A stretch of DNA of 64,000 nucleotides, from contig JAUHYQ010000001.1 of the NCBI GenBank assembly GCA_030426355.1, forward strand, positions 434,001 to 498,000, given 5' to 3'. The stretch comes from Gammaproteobacteria bacterium. GTDB taxonomy: Bacteria > Pseudomonadota > Gammaproteobacteria > Steroidobacterales > GCA-2729495. Made by a program: the position numbers and the translations under genes. Below the pieces are notes generated by a model. That model worked only from the letters and a program-made list of their open reading frames with translations. It did not search any database and was not told the DNA's origin. Positions 50,379 to 58,726 of this stretch are shown here, one piece after another. Position 1 is the first letter of the stretch. Every line of letters begins with the position of its first letter.

Positions 50379-51406
50379 GCTGCTTGCGAGAGCTCCGCAG
50401 GTAGCCGCAAGCCACAACGCTCGAGCGCCGCACGCATGATGCGGGCAATCAGTGTGGTGTAGGGAATGCCCAGCATGCCCGCCATTATCGGCAGATCCGA
50501 GTGGTGCGGGTGTATGCCTGCCAGCGGGTTGATCTCCATAAACACCGGTTCGCCGTCAGCGTTGCAACGCAAGTCAGCACGCGCAACATCGCGGCAACTG
50601 AGCGCACGATAAGCGGACAGTGCCACTTCGGCCGCACGCCGGGCGGTCACGTCATCAACCAGTCGGTAGCTCACCAGCGATTCAAAATTTTCTTTATTGC
50701 GGTAACTGTATATACCGGCATCGGCCTGCTCGCCCAGCAACACTTCCATCACCGCTAAACTCTGCGCGTCAGTACCGTTACCGATAATGCCAACCGTAAA
50801 TTCCCGGCCCGGGAGAAACGGCTCCACGATCACCGGCTGTCCAAAACGCTCAATCAGCATCCGACATGTCTGTTCCAGCTGCTCACGACTGGCAACCTTG
50901 CAGGCCGGTTCACAGCCCTTGCCGGTGCCTTCCGCGAGCGGCTTAACGAACAGCGGGAACTTCAGATGCGGATTTGCGACTATCTGCTTCGCCATGTCCT
51001 GCAATACGGCCAGATCAGTAACGACCGCGTGCGGGGTTACCGGCACGCCGGCGGCTGACACAATTGCCTTGGTGAGAGCCTTGTCCAGTGTCACGCCACA
51101 GGTCACGCTGTCCGACAAAATGCACGACTGGCCATAAGCTTCCAATAATGCCGGGACCTGCGCCTCGCGACCGCGGCCGCTGACACCTTCTGCGATATTG
51201 AACACGATATCCCAGCGGTCGCCGGCAACGAGCCGGCCGGCCAAGGCACGCACGTTACCCACCCGATCAACTTCGAAACCCAGCTGCTGCAAAGCGTCTG
51301 CCAACGCATCGATGGTTTCGATGGAATCAAACTCGGCGGTTGCTTCCTCGCTGTACCCCAGCGCACGGTAGTCGTCGCGCAGGTCGTACGTCAGTCCGAC
51401 GCGCAT
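50375..51406 (-). CDS. ATP-grasp ligase (D-Ala-D-Ala ligase-like), first of pair
   Basis: A 343-residue protein. It has the N-terminal pattern MRVGLTYDLRDDYRALG, then DIVFNIAEGVSGRGREAQVP near residue 66, an ATP-binding FPLFVKPLAEGTGKGC near 150, and the metal site VFMEINPLAGIHPHHSDLP near 290 (Glu and Asn of the Mg2+ site). This is a complete D-Ala-D-Ala ligase-like fold, though the specificity loop differs from true Ddl, so a cell-wall role is unlikely. The start is two bases after the kamA stop codon. Together with the next ATP-grasp gene it could join beta-lysine to other amino acids. Confidence 0.9.
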   Translation of the reverse strand: MRVGLTYDLRDDYRALGYSEEATAEFDSIETIDALADALQQLGFEVDRVGNVRALAGRLVAGDRWDIVFNIAEGVSGRGREAQVPALLEAYGQSCILSDSVTCGVTLDKALTKAIVSAAGVPVTPHAVVTDLAVLQDMAKQIVANPHLKFPLFVKPLAEGTGKGCEPACKVASREQLEQTCRMLIERFGQPVIVEPFLPGREFTVGIIGNGTDAQSLAVMEVLLGEQADAGIYSYRNKENFESLVSYRLVDDVTARRAAEVALSAYRALSCRDVARADLRCNADGEPVFMEINPLAGIHPHHSDLPIMAGMLGIPYTTLIARIMRAALERCGLRLPAELSQAA

Positions 51407-51408
51407 GA

Positions 51409-52725
51409 CTACAGCTCCGTCGCAAACGGATTAACGCCGGCACCCAGGGTGCCTTCGGGATCCGTGTAACGATAGACGTTACCTTCGAAGTTGCGCAGCA
51501 ACAGATCGTCTCCGTCGCGGCCCGCCACATAGTTGGGCAACAACGGTATCTTGCCACCGCCGCCGGGAGCATCCACCACGAATTGGGGTACGGCATAGCC
51601 TGTTGTATGGCCACGCAGACCTTCAATCATTTCGATGCCCTTTTCCACAGGCGTACGAAAATGCGACGAACCGGTAATCGGGTCGCACTGATACAGGTAA
51701 TAAGGACGCACACGACACTGCAGCAAGCGGTGATAAAGCTCTTTCAGAGTATCGACGTTGTCATTAATGCCTTTCAGCAACACCGTCTGGCTACCCAGCG
51801 GGACGCCGGCATCGGCAAGGCGATTAAAGGCCTCAACCGACTCGGCACTCAGCTCGTCAGGATGCGTAGCGTGCACACTCATCCAGATCGGACGATGCTT
51901 CTTGATCACGCGAATCAATGCAGAGTTCACGCGCATCGGCAACACCATCGGTACCTTGGTACCAATACGGATAAACTCGATGTGCGGAATTGCGCGCAGA
52001 CGCGTCAGCAAATAGTCCAGCTTGTCTTCGCCCAGGGTCAGCGGGTCGCCGCCGGACAGCAACACGTCGCGCACTTCAGTGTGTTGTTCCAGATAGCTGA
52101 ACGCAGCTTCCCACTCGCGAGGACGAAACTTGTATTCACCACCTGAATCGCCCACCGCACGCGAGCGCGTGCAGTAGCGGCAGTAGGTCGAACAGAAACC
52201 CGTCACCAGAAACAACACGCGATCCGGATAACGATGGATCAATCCGGGCACGGCTGCGTCATGATCTTCGCCTAAGGGATCTTCTGCTTCACCCGGTGTA
52301 CGCAGGTACTCATCCATCACGGGAATATGCGTGCGACGCAGGGGATTGGCAGCATCGGCAAGGTTCATGCGCGATGCATAGTAAGGCGTTACACCCAGCG
52401 GCAATGAACCACTGTGGCGCGCAACCGCTTCACGCTCTTCGTCGGACAACTGAAACACGCGTTCCAGTTCCAACAAACTGCGAATTCGGTTACGGACCTG
52501 CCATTGCCAGTCGTTCCAGAGTCGGTCCGGAATACCGGGATAAAACTTTCGCCGAAACTCGCGCGTGTCTTTGCCGCAAGGAAAACGCGGCACAGACTTC
52601 GCCTTGGGTTTCGACATGGTCGAAACCGCGTGGGCAAGAGCTTTATTAGAAATTATGTTGGGGGAAATAGTCGCGAAGTCGCGACTGGGAGGTTCGGCTA
52701 GCTCCGAACCAGAGTCTAGGTTCAT
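51409..52725 (-). CDS. kamA: Lysine 2,3-aminomutase
   Basis: A 438-residue radical SAM/PLP enzyme that converts L-lysine to beta-lysine. The cluster motif is CSTYCRYC (Cys178, Cys182, Cys185), with GGDPLT near 225. Asp348 (in YLYQCDPITG), Asp385 and Lys392 (in VVDAPGGGGKIP) match the lysine-binding pair and PLP lysine of the clostridial enzyme, and their spacing (37 and 7 residues) is identical, so lysine is the likely substrate. ATG 52725 has no clear ribosome site; GTG 52785 or ATG 52617 are alternatives. Head of the ATP-grasp operon. Confidence 0.93.
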   Translation of the reverse strand: MNLDSGSELAEPPSRDFATISPNIISNKALAHAVSTMSKPKAKSVPRFPCGKDTREFRRKFYPGIPDRLWNDWQWQVRNRIRSLLELERVFQLSDEEREAVARHSGSLPLGVTPYYASRMNLADAANPLRRTHIPVMDEYLRTPGEAEDPLGEDHDAAVPGLIHRYPDRVLFLVTGFCSTYCRYCTRSRAVGDSGGEYKFRPREWEAAFSYLEQHTEVRDVLLSGGDPLTLGEDKLDYLLTRLRAIPHIEFIRIGTKVPMVLPMRVNSALIRVIKKHRPIWMSVHATHPDELSAESVEAFNRLADAGVPLGSQTVLLKGINDNVDTLKELYHRLLQCRVRPYYLYQCDPITGSSHFRTPVEKGIEMIEGLRGHTTGYAVPQFVVDAPGGGGKIPLLPNYVAGRDGDDLLLRNFEGNVYRYTDPEGTLGAGVNPFATEL

Positions 52726-52905
52726 GGCGTATAAATAACCAATCAGTGGGCACCGGTAAGGGTGGCACCCAATCCCTTGTGACACCTGACCCGCTGCTGC
52801 GAATCACTGACACGATCGCGATATTAGGCCAATAAGTGAATTGCGCAAGTACCTGCAAGCACTTTTTTTAAATTATTTTTGCCCCCCAAAAACCGGCTTT
52901 TCTGG

Positions 52906-54306
52906 TCAGGCCGCCAGTGCCAGGCTGGCGAAACTCAATACAAAAAAGAACCCGCACATGTCGGTGACGGTGGTCAGAATGGGCCCGGAAGCTATAGCAG
53001 GATCCACCTTCAGGCTTTTGAGTATCAGCGGCAGGGTGCCGCCCAGCGACACGGCCACCACCGTATTCAGCGCCAGCGCCAGACCAATGACCGCCCCAAG
53101 CCAAAGCTCGCCTTTCCACAGCCAGGCGGCGCAGGCTATCAAGGTCCCGAGCGCCAGGCCGTTAAGCACACCCACCGACACCTCCTGCAACCAGACCCGG
53201 GCAACGTCAACCGGCCTCAGGATCCCCAGCGTAAGTTCGCGCATGCTGACGGCGACCGCCTGATTGCCCGAACAGCCGCTCATGTCGGAAACAATCGGCA
53301 GAAAGACTGCCAGGGCGATAACCGCCTGCAGAGTGTCCTGATACATGGCGATGACGCTAGCCGCCATCAAGTTAAGAAAAATATTGACGCTGAGCCACGA
53401 CAAACGACGACCGGACCGGACAAACACCGGCATTGAACGCAACTCTTCACCGCCAACGATACCCTGACGCTTCAGGTTGTCCTCTTGCTCGCGTTCAGCC
53501 AGTGCTTCATAAAAAATCCGCCGACGCAGCACGCCCACCAACCGGTTTTTAAAATCCACCACAGGCACGACCACCTGATCGTGCTCTTCAAAAAAATCCG
53601 ACAGGGCTATCAGGTCATCATCCTGTCGCACAGTGTCAACCGGCTCAATCAGTTCACCGAGTTGCTGCGTCGGCTCGACAAAAGCGATGTTCGACAACTT
53701 TACGCGCCCACGCAGAATGCCCGATGGGCGCGTAACGTAAATGCTTTGCACGGTATAGAGCGGCTCGTCGTTGTCCGCTGCTGCCAACTGGGCAATTACG
53801 TCACCAGCTTTAGACGTGCCGCGCACGGCAATAAACTCGGTGGACATCAGACCACCCGCCGTATCCGGGTCGAGGCTGATGAGTTGCCGCGCGTCTGCGG
53901 CATCCTCGTCATCCATGAACGAGAGAATACCTTCGAGGTCTTCTTCGTTGACTTCGCGCAGCAAATCCGCCGCGTCCTGGCTATTGAGCTCCCCGATAAT
54001 TGACGCCGCTTGCTCGGGTGGAATGTCTTCGAGCAGATCCGCCGCGTACGACTCGGGCACGTCTTCAATCAGTTCCGCTGCAGCGTCGCTCGGCAACGCC
54101 CGCAGCAACTGAACCTGCTCTTCGTCACTCAGACGAAACCACGTGCGAACCACCTGACTGGATCGCAGGCTCTCCCACAGGTCGATCAGCCCCTCCTGAT
54201 CACCGCCCCGCAACAACCCTCTTAGCTGCTCCCAGGGACGGGCGCCGTCGAATTCAGACCCCTGATCAGGATCTGCCAAAGGCGGCTTTGCGTCATGATT
54301 TGCCAT
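52906..54306 (-). CDS. mgtE: Magnesium transporter MgtE
   Basis: A 466-residue inner-membrane Mg2+ channel. The cytoplasmic N domain (LLRALPSDAAAELIEDVPES and the repeated DAADLLREVNEEDLEGIL) spans about 40-150. Tandem CBS domains (about 150-290) carry MSTEFIAVRGTSKAGDV and QVVVPVVDFKNRLVGVLRRR. The five-TM channel domain is about 300-466, with IVSDMSGCSGNQAVAVSMREL as the conserved pore stretch. Mg2+ sensing by the cytoplasmic part gates the channel. It is on its own, with an AT-rich spacer to kamA. Confidence 0.96.
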   Translation of the reverse strand: MANHDAKPPLADPDQGSEFDGARPWEQLRGLLRGGDQEGLIDLWESLRSSQVVRTWFRLSDEEQVQLLRALPSDAAAELIEDVPESYAADLLEDIPPEQAASIIGELNSQDAADLLREVNEEDLEGILSFMDDEDAADARQLISLDPDTAGGLMSTEFIAVRGTSKAGDVIAQLAAADNDEPLYTVQSIYVTRPSGILRGRVKLSNIAFVEPTQQLGELIEPVDTVRQDDDLIALSDFFEEHDQVVVPVVDFKNRLVGVLRRRIFYEALAEREQEDNLKRQGIVGGEELRSMPVFVRSGRRLSWLSVNIFLNLMAASVIAMYQDTLQAVIALAVFLPIVSDMSGCSGNQAVAVSMRELTLGILRPVDVARVWLQEVSVGVLNGLALGTLIACAAWLWKGELWLGAVIGLALALNTVVAVSLGGTLPLILKSLKVDPAIASGPILTTVTDMCGFFFVLSFASLALAA

Positions 54307-54430
54307 AAATTTCTACCCTGACCGTATTGTCCCCCGCCGGTGCACGAACCGACGAACCGAACAAAAAAACTTCTGTAACCGCCATCTTGCACTGTCTGAG
54401 CGCAATTGGAAAACCCCGTTACGGAGTAGA

Positions 54431-55834
54431 ATGCAGTGTCGCGCTTTTTCATTGTGGGTTATGCAACGTTTCTCCAAAAGCCCGGAGATTGATAAATCTC
54501 TGCGCCATTCGCTAAAAGATTCGGCTGCCTTTGCAGCCATGGCCGGCTTTGGCGAGACCTATATCTCCGCCTTTGGCCTGTTCCTGCAGGCCACCACCGC
54601 GCAAATCGGTTTGCTGGCATCGGCGCCGCCATTGCTCGCATCGGTGGCGCAGCTTCTGTCGGCCTGGCTGGGCAACCTCACAGGCCGTCGCCGACGCATT
54701 ATTCTTGCCGGGGCAAGCCTGCAGGCAGTGATGTGGCCACCCCTGCTGGTGCTGCCGATCATCTTTCCGGAGCAGGCGATTCCGCTGTTGATCCTGTGTT
54801 CAATCCTCAGCCTGGTCGGTGCCAACCTCGCGGCACCGCAGTGGAGCAGCCTGATGGTGGAACTGGTCTCCGAGAGGCGGCGCGGCGAGTTCTTCGGAAT
54901 GCGCACGCGCATAACCACGGCGGTGACCTTCTGCTCATTGATATTTGGCGGAATAATTCTGAATTACACCGCGGAGCTGAACCATACGCTCACCGGTTTC
55001 GCAATTGTGTTTATGGCTGCCGCGATAGCGCGATTCATTTCTGTATACCACCTGGCGAGAATGATCGACCCGCCGGTCAATACCACTGAGAGCGAACTCA
55101 GGCTGGACCGCGAATGGTTCAAACGGCTTTATCATTCCAACGCAGCACGCTTTTCGATCTTTTTCGCCCTGATGCAACTGGGCGTCGCCGTTTCCTCGCC
55201 GTACTTTACGGTGTTCATGCTGCGTGATCTTCAATTCTCTTATCTTGAATTCACCGTCATCATCGGCACAGCAGTACTGGCTCAGTTTTTGACCATGGCC
55301 CGCTGGGGACGGATCAGTGACGTGTTCGGTAATCGTCGCATCATCATGGCCGCCGGCACTCTCATCGTTACCTTGCCACTGTTGTGGATGGTCTCGAGTA
55401 ACTTCTGGTACCTGCTGGTGGTTCAAACAGTCAGCGGCTTTGCATGGGCCGGCTACAGCCTTGCCTCCAGTAACTTTCTTTACGACCTCATGACACCGCG
55501 GCATCTCGCCAGTTATATGGCAACGCACAACGTACTGGCCGGCGTCGGCCTCTTCCTGGGGGCCGCGGCGGGCGGATACTTAGGCTCCGTCACGCCGGTG
55601 CAGGTCGAACTGGCCGGCGCAAGCTATAGCTGGATTAGCCCGTTATGGAGCGTGTTTGTCGTGTCGTCGCTGCTGCGCGGCCTGGTCATGTTATTTCTTA
55701 TACCCAAACTCAAGGAAGCCAAGCGGGTAAGACCCATCGCGCTGCATAAACTGGTGTTTCGGGTAATACGCATCAACGCGCTGGCCGGCGTTGTATTTGA
55801 TGCGATAACGCTCAGCAAAAAGAACCGCGATTAA
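54431..55834 (+). CDS. MFS transporter
   Basis: A 467-residue membrane protein. ATG 54431 is supported by GGAG four bases upstream; an internal Met at 54461 is an alternative. About twelve hydrophobic segments, with GRRRRIILAGASLQAVM near residue 75 as the motif A-like loop, a second WGRISDVFGNRRIIMAAG in the other half, and a middle cytoplasmic loop (about 205-230) rich in charged residues. This resembles the MFS branch with broad distribution in proteobacteria, and the substrate is unknown. Divergent from mgtE and overlapping the QEGLA gene by four bases at the 3' end. Confidence 0.87.
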   Translation: MQCRAFSLWVMQRFSKSPEIDKSLRHSLKDSAAFAAMAGFGETYISAFGLFLQATTAQIGLLASAPPLLASVAQLLSAWLGNLTGRRRRIILAGASLQAVMWPPLLVLPIIFPEQAIPLLILCSILSLVGANLAAPQWSSLMVELVSERRRGEFFGMRTRITTAVTFCSLIFGGIILNYTAELNHTLTGFAIVFMAAAIARFISVYHLARMIDPPVNTTESELRLDREWFKRLYHSNAARFSIFFALMQLGVAVSSPYFTVFMLRDLQFSYLEFTVIIGTAVLAQFLTMARWGRISDVFGNRRIIMAAGTLIVTLPLLWMVSSNFWYLLVVQTVSGFAWAGYSLASSNFLYDLMTPRHLASYMATHNVLAGVGLFLGAAAGGYLGSVTPVQVELAGASYSWISPLWSVFVVSSLLRGLVMLFLIPKLKEAKRVRPIALHKLVFRVIRINALAGVVFDAITLSKKNRD

Positions 55835-57105
55835 GCCGGTGCACGAAAATCGAAGGTATTGCGATAGCGATCTAACACTGACCCCAAATTGATTTCGTTC
55901 AGGAATACCGAATAGGCCAGATAGCTGGTGAGAAAGCGCAAATCCGTTGCCCAGGGAGGCATGTAGCGCGGCTCAACGAGCAACCTGGCCTCGCTCAACA
56001 TGCGCATGGCGCCCATATCGGCAAGATCAAACTTGCCAACGAACAACAGCCGAGTCAGCGATGGGTCACCCGCTTGCACTGCAGCGCGCAGGAAACTGTG
56101 CACCTCGAGCAATCCCTGCAGGTAGACCACGTCCTTGGTGAGTGGTGCGCCACCCGTAACTAACCCGCCGCGCACTACCCGGCGCGCATTCTCGAAGGCC
56201 TCGTATTCGTTTTCCGAAACATTCAGAAAGTAATCATAGAGCTGCAAAAAGTCGGCACCGTCGAGGGCCATCTGTATGGCGATAACGCGGTCGGCCAGGC
56301 GCTTGAGGCGCTGCGGATCCAGCGCGCCCGACAAAAACTCGGCGAACACCGCCAGACCTTCCTGCGTGCGGGCATTGCCCGGATGTGCTTCCCCAAGTAT
56401 CGGAAAGCGTTTTTGCTGACCGCCGTTCTTGCCGGTTGCGATGTGCACCAGCGCCTCGTGCTGCAGCAGTTGGGTGGTGTCGAGATCGGAAAATATGGCG
56501 CTACCGCGCAACTTGATGATGTTTTTGCCAGCCGTCGCCTTGGCCGACAAATTCGGCACCACCTCGACACGCGGCGCATCGTCAGCGAAGTACTTTGGCA
56601 ATTCGGCATCGAGGCGCGCCTTGACCTGCTGTGCCGAAAAATTCGGGCGCTGTCCGGCGAGCTTGGTTGAATCCTGAAATGCCCCCAACAAACCGTCCAG
56701 CCGGGTGGCCAGATCCAGCGCCGTGACCTTCCCGTCAGCCAGGGGCTTTTGCGGGTAGCCGTACAAGCGCATGGCCGGCTCGACCATGTCAGCGGTGCCC
56801 AGCCGTGACAGCAGCAGCGCGGTATCACCCACGGTATCAGCGAGACGTGTTAACCAGCGGTGCACCGGTGAGTCGCCGTTAATCAGTTTGCGCGCAGCCG
56901 CAACGGCATCCTGTGCAGGAGCCGGATCAACGGGCGTATAAACGGGGTTTGGCAGTTCACGCGCACCGGCGGCAAAAAATCTCTCAGCCAACTCCGGCGG
57001 CCACGCTGTCCGGCCTAATACCGGCAAGGTATCCTCTGCCGCATAGAGCAGTTCACCGGCGCGCACCAGCCGCGCCAGTTCGGCATCAGAAAAAATATCT
57101 TTCAT
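55831..57105 (-). CDS. QEGLA-motif (DUF1704) putative metallocarboxypeptidase
   Basis: A 424-residue soluble protein of the DUF1704/PF08014 family, often called flavohemoglobin expression-modulating QEGLA motif protein and related to the eukaryotic MATCAP tyrosine carboxypeptidases. The metal-site motif HEALVHIATGKNG (HExxxH) is near residue 225 and RTQEGLAVFAEFLSG with the QEGLA hallmark near 260. No signal peptide, so cytosolic. Its substrate in bacteria is unknown. It ends in a four-base overlap with the convergent MFS gene, and its start lies three bases after the citrate synthase stop codon, so the two are probably co-transcribed. Confidence 0.85.
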   Translation of the reverse strand: MKDIFSDAELARLVRAGELLYAAEDTLPVLGRTAWPPELAERFFAAGARELPNPVYTPVDPAPAQDAVAAARKLINGDSPVHRWLTRLADTVGDTALLLSRLGTADMVEPAMRLYGYPQKPLADGKVTALDLATRLDGLLGAFQDSTKLAGQRPNFSAQQVKARLDAELPKYFADDAPRVEVVPNLSAKATAGKNIIKLRGSAIFSDLDTTQLLQHEALVHIATGKNGGQQKRFPILGEAHPGNARTQEGLAVFAEFLSGALDPQRLKRLADRVIAIQMALDGADFLQLYDYFLNVSENEYEAFENARRVVRGGLVTGGAPLTKDVVYLQGLLEVHSFLRAAVQAGDPSLTRLLFVGKFDLADMGAMRMLSEARLLVEPRYMPPWATDLRFLTSYLAYSVFLNEINLGSVLDRYRNTFDFRAPA

Positions 57106-57108
57106 GCC

Positions 57109-58404
57109 CTACGCCGAATCGCGTTTTGCAATGGGCGTATAGCTGCGATCCACCGCTCCGGTGTATATCTGCCGCGGACGGTCTATGCGTGATGTCGGGT
57201 TGGTGCGCACTTCGCGCCACTGCGCAATCCAGCCGGGAAGACGCCCGATCGCAAACATCACCGTGAACATATTGGTCGGTATGCCGATTGCGCGCATAAT
57301 GATGCCGCTGTAGTAATCAACGTTCGGATACAAATTGCGCTCTATGAAGTAAGAGTCATTAAGGGCGACTTCTTCCAGACGCATAGCCATATCAAGCATC
57401 GGGTCGCTGATGCCGAGCTTGTCAAGCAACCGGTCACAGGCCTCCTTGATAATCCTGGCGCGCGGATCAAAATTTTTGTACACCCTGTGCCCGAAACCCA
57501 TCAGCTTGGTTTTGGAATCCTTGTTTTTTACCGAGGCAACAAAATCCTCCAGCGACTGCCCGCTGTCGATAAGCTGCCTGAGCATTTCGATAACAGCCAC
57601 GTTGGCACCACCGTGCAGCGGCCCCCATAGCGCGCAAACACCGGCTGCTACCGAGGCATGCAGGCTGGCCTGAGCCGAGCCCACCATGCGCACTGTCGAC
57701 GTCGAACAGTTTTGCTCGTGATCGGCATGCAAAATAAACAGCCGGTCAAGCGCATCGATAATCACAGGGTCGCTGTCAAAAGGCTCAAACGGATTCGAGA
57801 ACATCATGTGCAGGAAGTTGGCCGTGTAACGCAAATCGGCGCGTGGATAGTTCATTGCCCGGCCGGCCGATTTACGATAACTGGCCGCGGCAATGGTACG
57901 AATCTTGCTCATCAGGCGTGCGGCCTGTTTCATAAAATGAGCGTCATCATCGGCAGCGCTAAGGTCCGTTTCAAAGCAGCCCAGCACGTTTATCATCGCC
58001 GACAGAATCGCCATCGGCGGTGCATTCGGCGGGAAGCCTTCGAGGTGGTGCCGCATGTCTTCGTGAATAAACTGGTGCTTCGTCAATAACTGGCGAAACT
58101 CCGTCAACTGCGACGTGGTCGGCAACTCGCCGAAAATCAGCAGATACGAAGTCTCGATAAAATTGGAATGCGTCGCCAGCACTTCGATGGGGTAGCCACG
58201 GTATTCGAGCACACCCTTTTCGCCATCAATGTAAGTGATGCTGCTGGTACATGCGCCGGTATTCCCGTAGCCGCTGTCCAGCGTAATCGCGCCCGAAGCA
58301 GCGCGCAGACGGGAAATGTCGATACCCACTTCGTCTTTCGTGCCGACCACAAGCGGCAGCTCGTAGCTTTCCCCGCGGAGTGTCAGCGTGGCAGATTCAC
58401 CCAT
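57109..58404 (-). CDS. gltA: Citrate synthase
   Basis: A 431-residue type II citrate synthase that condenses oxaloacetate and acetyl-CoA at the entry to the TCA cycle. The N-terminal NADH-sensing type domain is present, then TLDSGYGNTGACTSSITYID near 40, the catalytic His residues in HADHEQNCSTSTVRMVGS and ALWGPLHGGANVAVIEML, and FGHRVYKNFDPRARIIKE with the Asp/Arg substrate contacts. AGGT lies eight bases upstream of ATG 58404. It is divergent from the TonB receptor gene and leads the operon that includes the QEGLA gene. Confidence 0.97.
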   Translation of the reverse strand: MGESATLTLRGESYELPLVVGTKDEVGIDISRLRAASGAITLDSGYGNTGACTSSITYIDGEKGVLEYRGYPIEVLATHSNFIETSYLLIFGELPTTSQLTEFRQLLTKHQFIHEDMRHHLEGFPPNAPPMAILSAMINVLGCFETDLSAADDDAHFMKQAARLMSKIRTIAAASYRKSAGRAMNYPRADLRYTANFLHMMFSNPFEPFDSDPVIIDALDRLFILHADHEQNCSTSTVRMVGSAQASLHASVAAGVCALWGPLHGGANVAVIEMLRQLIDSGQSLEDFVASVKNKDSKTKLMGFGHRVYKNFDPRARIIKEACDRLLDKLGISDPMLDMAMRLEEVALNDSYFIERNLYPNVDYYSGIIMRAIGIPTNMFTVMFAIGRLPGWIAQWREVRTNPTSRIDRPRQIYTGAVDRSYTPIAKRDSA

Positions 58405-58726
58405 AGTCTTTACCTTAAATGGTCGTTCGCCGGCCGGAACACAGTCCGACCTTAGCAGCCTTGGGCAACAGCGCCCGGACTGGCTTCCAAACGATATAAC
58501 TATCTATTTTGATGTCAAGAAGTTTCGCATCGAGATACTTGCGCACCCGGCTGACATCAGGCCGATGAGCCGGGGCGCGCCCCGCCGCCGCAACATACAT
58601 TAGACTTTGAAACGGCGCGTAGGCATATTTATATCCTGCTGATACATAGCAATGGATTGCACGCGTTGCAAAAGAGTGCCATGCCCCACTAATAAAATGT
58701 CCCACTATTAAAGCGAGTTTGTTCTT
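58405..58726. other. Divergent gltA / TonB-receptor intergenic region (322 bp)
   Basis: This region must hold the promoters of gltA (minus) and the TonB receptor (plus). No gene is evident; the open frames across it have no plausible start or similarity. The only clear structure is the 16-bp tandem repeat at 58681-58712 close to the receptor start. No Fur box was recognised. Confidence 0.6.
58681..58712 (+). repeat. Two tandem 16-bp repeats just upstream of TonB receptor
   Basis: ATGCCCCACTAATAAA is followed directly by ATGTCCCACTATTAAA, identical at 14 of 16 positions. The pair ends 14 bp before the receptor ATG at 58727, so it lies in the 5' untranslated leader or overlaps the promoter and could be an operator. 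Confidence 0.8.

Noticed and set aside
46180-52725. Operon considered as the known N-acetylglutaminylglutamine amide or the simple archaeal ablA/ablB osmolyte system
   Set aside because: No asparagine-synthase-like gene is present, the acetyltransferase is not a lone AblB, and two ATP-grasp ligases plus a deacetylase are not part of either system.
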